From assembly GCA_905221605.1 (NCBI GenBank), contig CAJNDS010000167.1, positions 23,501 through 87,500 of the forward strand: DNA of 64,000 bases, in the 5' to 3' direction. The first letter of the stretch is position 1, and every line of letters begins with the position of its first letter. The DNA is from Symbiodinium natans. Its lineage: Eukaryota; Sar; Dinophyceae; Suessiales; Symbiodiniaceae. The position numbers were made by a program, and so were the translations under genes. Of this stretch, positions 36,301 through 41,084 are shown one piece after another. Under the pieces are notes generated by a model. It was not told the DNA's origin, made no database searches, and worked only from the letters and a program-made list of their open reading frames with translations.

Positions 36301-38727
36301 GGCTGAAACGATTTTAGGGTGGAAGATTTGATTCCTGCAGGGTCCAAAGACCTCCCCATTCTTTCGGTCAAGGTATGCAGCTGAGGTCGTACCCCTGAAG
36401 GTTCCCCTTAATATGCTCCCAATAAGGCCCTTATACTGCGCTAGGGATCTTTAAACAGGATCCCCAAAACCCAAGGGTACAACCCTAAGGGTCCATGGTA
36501 AACCCCCATTTGTTCGGGTCGCCGTGGCTCCTTGCGCTTCACTGCGACGCTTGATCTGCACGGCCAGGTCCCCGTTGTCTGCGTACTCCATGACGATGTA
36601 CCTGAGGTGGGCGTTGGGGGGGCTTAGGGTTTAGGGTTTAGGGTTGAGGGTTTAGGGTTTAGGGTTTAGGGTTTGGGATTGGGGGCCCGAAAAAGCTTAA
36701 ACCCTAACCCCTAAACCCTTATAAACCCTAAACCCTAGACCCTAAACCCTAAAGGTGTTTCCAGTGCTTTAGTTGGGCCCAGAGGAAGTTCAACAACAAG
36801 CTACCCTAAACCCTAAACCCTAAACCCTAAACCCCTAAACCCTAAACCCTAAACCCCTAAACCCCTAAATCCCTAAATCCCTAAGCCAACCCCAAGGCAC
36901 AACTTCGGCCCCTCCATGAAGGACTCGACGTAGCCTTTGTTGGCGCGCGGAGGACACCCACATCTAGTCTGCCCAGTAACCGAGGCTGAAAAAGGGTGCT
37001 CCCTTTTTTGCTTAAAGGGGTTTCTAAGGGAACCTAAACCCCCCCAAAAAAAGGGAGTAAGGGTACTACAGGGCATCCTAGACGTATAGTCCATGGAAGA
37101 GTCATTTGCTAATTAATGAATTGCACCTTTTGCTACCATTCTGCTTCTATCTGATGGTGTTTTTTTCTTGTAGATGTTCGTGCTGTCTGTACATACTGAT
37201 GCTCAACTCCTGTCACGCCACGGATGATGTTCGCGTGGGACACCCGCCGCAAGACCTGCTCAAGGTGCTTTGCTGGGGCAAACAAACTGAGTTGTGAATT
37301 GAGTTTTTTGGGGTTTAGTTTAGTTCTCTACGTCATCGCAGAAAACTGGAGCCTCTTTAGAGAACTGACCCTTCAGCTAGGGTTTACCTGCACTGCTGCA
37401 CAAATTCGTGAGCATTTGGGGGTTTACTAGCAGCTTCCCGCCACGACTTACCATCTGGGCGCGGCGCATCCGCTTCCGCCAAGGCAAGCTGTCTCTCCTG
37501 CAAGGGCTTGGGGGTTCCTTAGCTGTTTAAAGGAGTTCATCGTTGTTTCGAATGTGGTTCCTAGTTGTATGGCTGCAGGTATGAGGGCGTCGGACCTTCA
37601 CCACTCGATTTAAATAAGCTCCCATACTACCGGCAAGTCCCTGCGATCACAAACCCACCGAAACGCTCGACCCGCCGCGCCTTCTCGCCCAAGTGTGCCG
37701 CATTGATCTCCTTCGCGACATACCTGGAGTGGTACGAGGTGCGACTCAGAAACCCAAAGGTATAGGGGACAAAAAGCCACGTAAACACCTAGCAAGAGGG
37801 CTTTCCCGAATCCCCCGGATAGTAGGATCCCTGATGTTTATGTGGTTTCTGAGCCCACTAAAAGGTTGCAACGGAACCCTAAGCCCAAGCTCCATCCCAA
37901 GAGGCTCTGAACCCCAGGGTTGAGGGTTTAGGCTTTAGGGTTTAGGGCTTAGGGTTAAGGGTTTAGGGTTTGGGTTTAGGGTTTAGGGTTTAGGGTTTAG
38001 GGTTTAGGGTTTAGGGTTTAGGGTTTAGGGTTTAGGGTTTAGGGTTTAGGGTTTAGGGTTTAGGGTTTAGGGTTTAGGGTTTAGGGTTTAGGGTTTAGGG
38101 TTTAGGGTTTAGGGTTTAGGGTTTAGGGTTTAGGGTTTAGGGTTTAGGGTTTAGGGTTTAGGGTTTAGGGTTTAGGGTTTAGAGATTAAGCACCGAAGCA
38201 ATTCTGCCCGCGCGGCTTTGTGCCGCCCCCCGATCGCTCGCGCACAAGCAGAGCGGTGCCGTATGCACCGCTTCCCAGGATCTGCAGCTTCTCATATCCT
38301 TGCGTTGCGGGCTTCAAGGGGATGTAAGAGTTTGGGATTTAGGAAGTTTTGGGATGTTTAAGGAATTAGGATTCCAGGGCTTTATTAGGGGATTCCACAT
38401 GGGTTTTGGGTTGCTTTTTGGGGGGCCCCTAAACCCCAAAACCTACAAGTGAGGGGTTTACGGGTTGAGGGTATAGGCTTGAAGGTAGAGGGTGAATGGG
38501 TTGTAGGAGTTTAGGGGTTTAGAGGGCTCTGGGATGCTTGGATTGGGGTTTTGTGGTTTTGTTTCGGCCTTCAGGGATGCTAGGGTTTGGGGATTTAGGT
38601 TTTAGGGCTTCAACTTCTCATCAAACCTCAAGCCCTAAACCCTAAACCCTAAACCACATGTCACAGGGTTTAGTGCGGAGAGTATAGGGTTCCCCGGCTT
38701 CTCGGCCAAGGCGCTGCGATCAAACAT
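9242..38727 (-). CDS. NIMA-related (NEK-like) Ser/Thr protein kinase, about 33 exons
   Basis: All kinase landmarks appear in order in phase-compatible minus exons: glycine loop ILGSGAYGTA, VAKE lysine, IVMEYADNGDL hinge, HRDL, DFG (KLGDFGISK), TTIGTPLYLAPE activation segment and SDLWALGVVTYELA. The order and wording match NEK kinases, which act in cell-cycle, microtubule and ciliary functions in other eukaryotes; the role here is inference. Past the kinase domain comes a long charged, partly coiled-coil and proline-rich tail. The proposed start is ATG at 38727 (MFDRSALAEK); the first exon junction is unsure. The end is either TGA at 9242 or TGA at 9285, depending on the frame of the penultimate exon. 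The gene is interrupted by a 10.7-kb retrotransposon and a recombinase pseudogene, both in introns. The stop lies only 22-65 nt from the ATG of the channel gene. Confidence 0.75.
13080..13305. repeat. TTTAGGG array in a kinase intron
   Basis: About 30 TTTAGGG units with occasional TTAGGG and TTCAGGG variants, starting about 25 bp from the exon at 13055-13008. Confidence 0.9.
13850..13960. repeat. Dispersed repeat, family F
   Basis: CCTCTGAAAAACA, CTCGATCCTCTTAAACCCAA and TAAGGGAAAATAT recur in the same order at 53838-53940. No coding potential seen. Confidence 0.55.
14332..14480. repeat. CCCTAAA array
   Basis: About 20 CCCTAAA units directly left of kinase tail exon 14627-14509, supplying its intron's 5' end (GTTTGG/GTTTAGG on minus). 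Confidence 0.9.
14681..14821. mobile_element. MITE-like element, family A
   Basis: Inverted ends AGGAGGTTCATGGTACTTAT and TAATGAGTACCACGAACCTGC enclose about 95 bp with the shared core AAGCCCCTTAAGTGCCCTA. Copies at 48660-48906 and 53669-53825 share ends and core. No ORF; probably a non-autonomous DNA element in a kinase intron. Confidence 0.7.
15918..16015. repeat. GCTTAGGG variant array
   Basis: A run of about ten GCTTAGG units passing into TTTAGGG: a locally homogenised variant of the telomere-like repeat. Confidence 0.85.
18140..18690. repeat. CCAGCAGGG / CCAGGG minisatellite
   Basis: Two blocks: CCAGCAGGG-type 9-mers (18148-18390) and a nearly perfect CCAGGG hexamer array (18418-18670). 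The period is a multiple of three, so long open frames appear on both strands (Gly-Gln on plus, Pro-Trp or Ala-Leu on minus). I regard these as artefacts. It lies in the gap between kinase exons 20393 and 17405. Confidence 0.85.
18869..18955. mobile_element. MITE-like inverted repeat, family B
   Basis: Arms GATGTTCACCCTTATAATAT..CAGTCCTTAA and TTAAGGACTGTTAGTATAAG..GGAACACCCC are imperfect inverted repeats with a 10-14 bp loop. A second copy is at 59401-59499. Confidence 0.65.
19395..19945 (-). pseudogene. Decayed tyrosine-recombinase/integrase-like ORF fragment
   Basis: Minus-strand coding similarity runs through three frames: LIGSIGPL-type start region (LADDEATGGLTQAALILGS, LWEDLPRAIK), then TYAASSLEAYLGSCAQFMLF, then SLSDLSVAQLADFLDA and SPKSMLRAL. 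The text continues past an in-frame TGA (TGG-to-TGA type change) into LARTAQMQTLLTLVSNA. At least two frame changes and one stop are visible. The SLEAYLGSCAQF stretch resembles the N-terminal SAM-like DNA-binding part of phage-type integrases; this assignment is inference. It sits in a kinase intron and appears to be a dead insertion. Confidence 0.5.
20101..20205. repeat. CCCTAAA array
   Basis: About 14 CCCTAAA units. A second array of similar length follows at 20281-20380, directly abutting kinase exon 20447-20393. Confidence 0.9.
21815..22030. repeat. CCCTAAA array
   Basis: About 29 units with a few short-unit errors, between kinase exons 22267 and 21704. Confidence 0.9.
22365..22560. repeat. 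TTTAGGG array
   Basis: About 17 perfect TTTAGGG units then TTTGGGG variants, starting about 28 bp from the kinase exon at 22337. Confidence 0.9.
23695..24080. repeat. CCCCTAAA (TTTAGGGG) variant array
   Basis: About 40 octamer units (CCCCTAAA) with a higher-order duplication: the segment around 23840-23900 recurs at about 24020-24080, both ending CTAAAACTCCAAACCCC. Lies between kinase exons 24147 and 23520. Confidence 0.9.
24917..24984. repeat. (TA)n microsatellite
   Basis: TATATATACATATA-type alternating tract between kinase exon 24887 and the retrotransposon. Confidence 0.9.
25046..25270 (-). repeat. 3' LTR of the copia element
   Basis: 225 bp, identical to the 35532-35756 copy as far as I can see. 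Contains T6A5 (25158-25170 region) and a TATAGAAG stretch on the coding strand; which of these works as a promoter element is unknown, since dinoflagellates mostly lack TATA boxes. Confidence 0.93.
25271..25281 (-). other. Polypurine tract
   Basis: Coding-strand ACAGGGGGAG immediately upstream of the 3' LTR; the plus-strand DNA primer site of LTR elements. Confidence 0.8.
25390..26445 (-). other. Env-like C-terminal extension of the polyprotein
   Basis: After RNase H, about 350 residues remain. A hydrophobic stretch CLKAVILACFLCQSAGQA (about 3017-3034) looks like a signal-peptide core, and VLWVLVGMLVICAIAVW (about 3047-3063) looks like a transmembrane helix followed by basic residues (VRRKRDRE) and a long acidic/Pro-rich tail. 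Such membrane-type extensions are known in some plant copia lineages. It could be a membrane-anchoring module rather than an envelope. Confidence 0.5.
25390..35490 (-). CDS. Single-ORF Gag-Pol polyprotein, 3366 aa, with extra domains
   Basis: ATG at 35490 lies about 40 nt inside the 5' LTR. Domains in order: Gag-like region; CCCH zinc finger (about 824-842); CCHC knuckle (CYACSGVGHRAAEC, about 858); aspartic protease DSGAS (D968); methyltransferase-like domain (about 1160-1310); integrase with H/C residues near 1430-1445 and D1469, D1638, E1674 (D-D spacing 168, then D35E); 2OG-Fe(II)-dioxygenase-like domain (about 1900-2045); zinc ribbon (2102-2120); reverse transcriptase with DIKTAFLNA (D2517) and YIDD (2659-2662); RNase H with D2847, E2888 and D2921; C-terminal extension with two hydrophobic segments. 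Catalytic residues are present throughout, so it is probably functional. It is about twice as long as a typical copia polyprotein. Confidence 0.93.
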   Translation of the reverse strand: MDGGDGDPNYEEQLETAPEEGGSFMGNVGGTEEENDEEFADETRHPPYSRSGLSPGTVHRNVAAGHDATYGLGAIERQLLGDAAEDQASLHSAVESIGGTRRSQRQDGSPASRELRVRDAADEQELVPDYGSPLHSRMGTQVGPGLAAAAPARAAGGSVQASAEPGQAPAIAAMSEMMSSIMAAQLQPLVARLEQLESRSQSGSGARPGSATSELLLEPRMAELKLEAHDVRLAAGFRSQEPDLLAEAARPIAHLDLPANRQGVQTTHGRPGEDPRIDSLTRIPRQVEGIAAPKLDGSVGVPMEGVTVVGGIAHAWQVTAAGLQLFPVPDVEMKEGAEVTESQNQSLGTPGLMQTGSERYRRESRERERGRGVCREAERQTPGARLSDVLSGRLPSPFQATAPSEPSGKMGTRSPERTRILKPTTSDPLPRTDQAVNDLQEPRLQRHQLEAGRSGAVSPGHQTRHTTPVRYTRAGYPISPGGTEIRPPGRPQSPKRNAHESPPRARPEQAAAPSSDIQQLIAALQALQHPKSTESRVEDVKTIPELPKLEVKENEKDLTPLLAGDWLALVGPSMKDLSATASTWWLEVLQVSQEFYAAWLSSTPIERIALKPARPTRFEDGPYARVEQRAVSLLLKAIPASIKEEAVAQRRLSSIELVGLVLTTFQPGGLRERSALLKFLTAPEAPQAVGEALRGVRRWMRWIRRATELGVAIPDSTLLISGLDTLTSKALVGWPEAQFRIQTFRHQHSIDHVPTESKAMSLGQMLQAELQVIEGAASNKKPKVAKVTDDTPGQGQPSEPTKGLGKHKKGDGLKGADGSANKNCYHWMSKTGCKMGKNCRFHHDRVALSKAADVASRCYACSGVGHRAAECSSQKSEGGTENERSVNEPPKSKGKGNKGGKHTAVKRVEEEGPRVTDESARQDSGQTEHVQLLKEATSLLKQMQAKALRAKPNVYRIANAQNRTGLLDSGASNCLRKAVGEETEHLVKKKVDLAHGSVDLYATPCGTLVTHDDVETIVAVGPLVRMGCRVSWEKDTCVLWHPTRGSIRMAVESGCPRMEEGLALELIQEIEEHRRQSVGAAIRALSVRASGEGCTVKAQTRTLIQAVAQDEQVAAALGDMVTTCWPKVPIQLLLELSSWAAEDSAALVWNRRKRRSIERAKKVLVHMFCGESRAAIERLGESLGYVVISVGEGEDITSAQTFRYVLQLAAAGKIDVCWAAPPCGTNSICRFVEPGPPPLRSRGGLERWGLKDLTPAQQAQVQHADEMYLRMLLIMHVAVVAREDMKLSKPWMLVENPQDPEEYLQEQSTIMQKANQSGKGVPSFWATEEFQISAKELGLTVYTGDQGPYGHCKRKPTGWASNREIPPLLRGPGIGRAGEERERTKHEGWESATWAKWAPGMIDLLGGVLKGLGGSDHEHLAKASLDWEAHVKGGHWPPSRQCRVCIASGARQRAHRRIHHPASYVLSVDTVGPFKRADDEVSTNLRYLLTACLTVPVDESGRPVLSPVQAQAEQSADQEGGLGGLFAGAEEGARDEEDARDEEDAHEEGVEREPWEDAPEIGGKEPSQDDGCLEQCEQDGRDLTPEEKECLVPGLKWGEIVFIEPLRCKTPSAVVEGVSRICSQIRELGFPINRVHSDSGSEYVSPQMRAFASRHDLRQTCASPQEPNSNGRIENVVGRLKSQMRTYLHQPGSDPLLWPLAAKAAAATWRATALRSMGFPAVKPVPFGTKVQVLSRTWLRRRKQAWNLKAVSATVLCPASLVKLGYVVRVGKRLSVVTKLFEGEDPPFEPQLHQGERLPVAQPVHGAQECRVRGKHAPVAGPAMRVRGKRAPQREGVRAVTANDEATFEEDREASRLAMMMPFDPCAAIDFLQQSTYVQHLKTNPNSGKLTSGRHHLVGAYRHGGVVGMTQYCRARPGFCRLLAAIAKAICPEAEYSTIALSVNASTYPHKDSSNAAGSLSYWIPLVMPKQGGRLWVQVQKGDAVTGEPGVVQLPAGPTVGQFMPAHAPAAFSPHQLHGTEPWDKSASRVVLLLYTVGCVQKLPREHCELLTSFGFALPSVCGKGGDSKDPNFQPTQANKPSDKLLDKVQGAESEEEVVGVCSLCETEGPATAEGRCSYCGVTMGTTSGKNPIVEINPRGGRAGDCVGLCDKNPQNPNKNCITQTDKKSEDKGDMAEPWGVARCERWDVQDGGRDPIQFRADVGADTAVECVHVGPDDVREAWELVHDGMLEVEDAALGRCLEDSDTAEQTSDIGAGGIDLPYETMSSPQELEINRDDGWLLGESETANMQTVNGEPSPDMDNYLAWLDERQLRLASFHESELAAWLHGEVHEDVDMQRKVEQIDQVWSEVEHLRAELRSLCLGQLVSDASALLDEGTNPEQESEKPPSAVLQTRIVANAEVMTQWDLWQDSAESEVNSLISEKGALEPTTRKHLDILQSEGWKVTIIPAKAIFSLKAPDGRRKCRIVACGNFLGSAEGISRSDKKNTLYTASIDIGHLRTALAFATRRRFAIGTVDIKTAFLNAELLPRDRQAAEAAVGQAKGGEAGKGASTNAPKELVVLIPPRVIVARGVVKNNVLWVIRKAVYGLDQSPRDWGLERDLSLKQIRIPYAGKEYRLWPSFVDDSLWFIEVEEPRRGLAASEFRGDGKLGVDGWLVVYIDDLLIGACRGLVEAVIEAVKRIWNCSAPQFVSEDPAHPTRFLGLDLGWDKEGNLMLTQTAYIKELGKRYEKELKGLGTPVTPLPPHYKDPEEEPNPEVAEVRAAQALVGELLWASIRTRPEIAHSVSKLSSKLLKAPRAIYQHGLHVLAYLTASAEYGLKYWASDRDMWKDWKKVPCADGIIEAYGDASFAPDAERSVECTHVFAEGSLVAWTVSKQSFMTQSSCECELLSLMTSANYLQAHAFVLEELLQKRARHLMFSDNMAALSVYAGTTSQWRTRHLKIRAKTFKEKYEEGSLEAYHVEGARNTSDIGTKSLGGQRHWELCRLLGLACGGSGVWPAEKSVKTMNAARCPLAQCLKAVILACFLCQSAGQANGETRENAQGDRVLWVLVGMLVICAIAVWECSKAVFIHCVRRKRDREQPESERGESDEGQPDEEDELTDEIMRPPRVVPHDIPLPLGPAAAVGYYLDDLRVELEQQPHQEQQRVAMLPTSESAVRRRVGARVYREEPDVEPPHREVHNADGLPPEPGPVRPMVAVRQFRDVQREAQERNQFGMLNSPPNPPIVINPAWGPAPVQPTLREVRQARSEWGGNASAVHHVPPVTLRHDEYYYDEARSVLVRWHTKERIRLYDPAGSVLPALLDIRALSGRRRTLICTRRHEQMIIDDNFRDRQNARRHMEVSWRGRTELEVIPQILNMVRQAAPR
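29356..29793 (-). other. 2OG-Fe(II) dioxygenase-like domain within the polyprotein
   Basis: Between integrase and reverse transcriptase. YPHKDSSN supplies an HxD pair (H1950, D1952). FSPHQLHGTEPW supplies a distal histidine (H2018, or H2015). An arginine follows 11 residues on (R2029) before a hydrophobic strand (VVLLLYTV). HxD...H...R/K is the iron- and 2-oxoglutarate-binding signature of this fold, which includes AlkB, TET/JBP and prolyl hydroxylases. The intervening GGRLWVQ fits a core strand. No substrate can be inferred from sequence alone. Confidence 0.5.
31561..32013 (-). other. Cytosine-5-methyltransferase-like domain within the polyprotein
   Basis: Between protease and integrase. 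A motif-I-like turn (MFCGESRAAIERLG, 1167-1180) is followed by CWAAPPCGTNS (PPC at 1221-1223), matching motif IV with its catalytic cysteine, and MLVENPQDPEE (1292-1302), resembling motif VI (ENV in classic enzymes, ENP here). Spacing I-IV-VI is about 54 and 72 residues. A conserved-looking DQGPYGHCKRKPTGW follows. I see no clear target-recognition region or motifs IX-X, so it may be a shortened or altered enzyme. Cytosine methyltransferases captured by retrotransposons have been reported in dinoflagellates; whether this is that lineage is unknown. Confidence 0.55.
35511..35531 (-). other. Primer binding site matching a tRNA-Met anticodon arm
   Basis: Directly next to the 5' LTR. The plus strand reads CGGGCTCATAACC, the anticodon stem-loop of an initiator-type tRNA-Met (CAU anticodon, GGG/CCC stem), not the CCA end. 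This matches the unusual Drosophila copia arrangement, in which a 5' half of initiator tRNA-Met ending in the anticodon stem is the primer. Confidence 0.75.
35532..35756 (-). repeat. 5' LTR of the copia element
   Basis: Identical copy of 25046-25270. Followed on the plus strand by the right AGGGT target duplication, which continues into TTTAGGGGG. Confidence 0.93.
36964..37083. mobile_element. Dispersed element, family E
   Basis: Starts CTAGTCTGCCCAGTAACC and ends CAGGGCATCCTAG: imperfect inverted ends around AAGGGTGC..TTTTGCTTAAAGGGG..AACCTAAA. A fuller copy is at 60270-60392. Lies between kinase exons 37219 and 36934. Confidence 0.55.
37960..38180. repeat. Long TTTAGGG array
   Basis: About 31 perfect TTTAGGG units, one of the longest homogeneous arrays here, within a kinase intron (between exons 38217 and 37723). 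Confidence 0.95.
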
Positions 38728-40416
38728 GGCAAGTTCGCCGTCGCCGCAGCGCGCATCGCCGGCGTGAGCACGCAGTTTGGCAGCTCATTGGCTTGGGGTT
38801 TGGGGTTTAGGGGTTTAGGGGTTTAGGGGTTTAGGGGTTTAGGGGTTTAGGGGTTTAGGGGTTTAGGGGTTTAGGGGTTTAGGGGTTTAGGGTTTTAGGG
38901 TTTTAGGGTTTAGGGTTTAGGGTTTAGGGTTTAGGGGTTTAGGGTTTCGGGTTTGGGGTTGAGGGCTTGGGGCTAGGAGGAGCCCGGTTCTTCTCCTTGG
39001 AGGGCTCCTGAGGGCTCAGCATAAGAGTTTGCCCCTGGTGGTTGTTTTCTGGGTTTCGGGCTTCGGGTTTAGGGCTTAGGGCTTAGGGAAGTGCAGTGCT
39101 GGGAGCTGTGCAAAAACCAGGTGGGAAGGTTGGAAAGTTGGGGCTGTTGTCTCCCTGTCTATTGAGACCTTTGCAAGGGATGGGGCAGCTTCCCAGTTGA
39201 AACACTGCGGCAATGATCCCTAAACCCTAAACCCTAAACCCTAAACCATAAACCCTAAACCCTAAACCTCAAACCCTAAACCCTAAACCTCAAACCCTAA
39301 ACCCTACCCTAAACCCTAAACCCTAAACCCTAAACCCTAAACCCTAAACCCTAAACCCTAAACCCTATGGTCTTGGGGTTGAGGGCTTTAGGGTTTCAGG
39401 TTCTGTGTATCCCTGCTCGGTAGCTGCCTCCCTTCGGCCTTTGCTTGGCTGTAGTTCGAACTGGTGATCGCCTATTTTGGGTTAACTACCGCCCTCATAC
39501 CTACACAACCCTAAACCCTAAACCCCTGAGCCCAAAATCCTAAACCCTGAGCCCAAAACCATAAACCCTAAACCCTAAACCCCAAACCCTAAACCCTAAA
39601 CCCTAAACCCCTGAGCCCAAAATCCTAAACCCTAAGCCCCTGAGCCCAAAATCCGAAACCCTGAGCCCTAAAGCCCTAAACCCTGCCGTGGTACCATGCC
39701 TTGGAGAGGAAGCTTTAGGGTTTAGGGTTTAGGGTTTGGGGTTTAGGGTTTAGGGTTTAGGGTTTAGGGTTTAGGGTTTAGGGTTTAGGGTTTAGGGTTT
39801 AGGGTTTAGGGCCTAGTTTAGGGTTTGGGGTTTAGGGTTTGGGGTTTAGGGTTCTGAGACATCTAGGTCGAACCCCCAAAGTGCCCTAAGCCCCGGCTAG
39901 TTGGACAGCTCTCCGCTTCCTGGTCCCTCTTGTGGAGGCCTTGGGGTTTAGGGTTTAGGGTTTAGGGTTTAGGGTTTAGGGTTTAGGGTTTAGGATTTAG
40001 GACATCTAGGTCGGACCCAAAATGGTCCTGAGCCCACTAGTTGGGCAGCTCTGGAGTCCCAGCTAGCGGGGCTCTACTTGACTTGATGCTTTGCGTGTAG
40101 GGGATAGGATTAGGGGGGCCCTTGGGGATATAGACCCTCTCAATAAGGTCCCTCTTTAAGAGAGCCAGAAGAGGGTTCAGAAGGGCTCCCTTTTAAGGGT
40201 CCCCTTTATCCAACCTAGGAGCGTGGTCCTTTACGAGGGTTTTGGGTTTGTGGTTTGGATCACCTCGCGCCCTAAACTCTGGACCCTCCAGGCTTTGAGA
40301 ACCCCATCCTTAAGCAAGATACCTCTCAGGACCCTGGCTTAGGTGTATCGGACTTCAGGTCTCTCAAGCTTGCGCGCGGTTGACCATAGAGGCTCAAGTT
40401 GTAAGAGTAATAGAGG

Positions 40417-40517
40417 GGCCTTAATGACTAGAATAGGGAGTTGCGGGGTTATTCTAGTATAATTATGCAGGGACCATACGGGAATACTTTTCATGAGAAA
40501 TTTCTCCGACCCCTATG
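40417..40517. repeat. Dispersed repeat, family C
   Basis: AATGACTAGAATAGGG, GGGGTTATTCTAGTATAATTA, AGGGACCA, GGAATA and CTCCGACCCCTA, in the order of the other copies. Confidence 0.6.
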
Positions 40518-40816
40518 TTAGCGCAGCCTGCACCGTGTTAGAGAAATGATCCAGGGAGATCTTCCCGACATCAGGAACCTGGCTGGTTTAGGGTTTAGGG
40601 TATAGGGTATAGGGTTTAGGGTTTAGGGCTTAGGGCGTAGGGCTTAGGGCTTAGGGTTTAGGGTTTAGGGTCTAGGGTCTAGGGTTTAGGGGCATTCAGC
40701 AAGGCGAAGAGAAAGTCAAGGCAGAAAATGGAAAGATAAAGTCAAAGCAGAAAATGGAAACGCTAGCCGTTCTTCGTCCATTGCAGCAAAACTCCTGCAC
40801 ATCATCGCAGGGGTTT

Positions 40817-40911
40817 ACGGGTTTCCCTACTACTCCCCTAGGTTCCCGCCAGAATTAAGGCGATTTAGGGATAATCCAGTAATAATAGAGGGGAGTAGTA
40901 GGGAAACCCGT
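40817..40911. mobile_element. Short element with perfect 23-bp inverted ends, family D
   Basis: ACGGGTTTCCCTACTACTCC at the left and its exact complement at the right (23 bp each) around a 49-bp centre. A diverged copy is at 54315-54433. No ORF. Confidence 0.7.
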
Positions 40912-41084
40912 GAGGGTTGGGTACGGAAATCCTCAACCACGTGAAGGCTGTGGTGGGAGCCTGGGCTTGTAGATCTCTGAAAGGATCCTCACAGGAACCC
41001 CCAACAGGGAACCCCAAGAATGTAAAGGCCTAAACCCTAAACCCTGAACCCTGAACCCTAAACCCTAAACTCTAAACCCTAAAC

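Larger units (their letters stand above)
36504..38727 (-). other. NEK-like kinase: N-lobe exons (subdomains I-V)
   Basis: Exons: about 38727-38707 (tentative), 38298-38217 (YEKLQILGSGAYGTALLVRE), 37723-37672 (YVAKEINAAHLGEKARR), 37497-37452 (ERQLALAEAD), 37272-37219 (EQVLRRVSHANIIR), 36934-36901 (YVESFMEGPKL) and 36601-36504 (YIVMEYADNGDLAVQIKRR). Phases chain from 38298 to 36504 with no gap. The donor at 37452 is a textbook GTAAGT; those at 38217 and 37219 are GC. The glycine loop, the VAK lysine and the catalytic-complex glutamate region are present, so this lobe looks intact. Confidence 0.8.
38780..41080. other. Repeat-rich stretch upstream of the kinase, no supported gene
   Basis: Holds a TTTAGGGG array (38805-38890), TTTAGGG/CCCTAAA arrays (39220-39365, 39715-39810, 39945-39990), a duplicated unit (GACATCTAGGTCG..TAGTTGGRCAGCTCT at about 39857 and 39998), a family C copy and a perfect inverted repeat. 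It should contain the kinase promoter. Confidence 0.5.
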
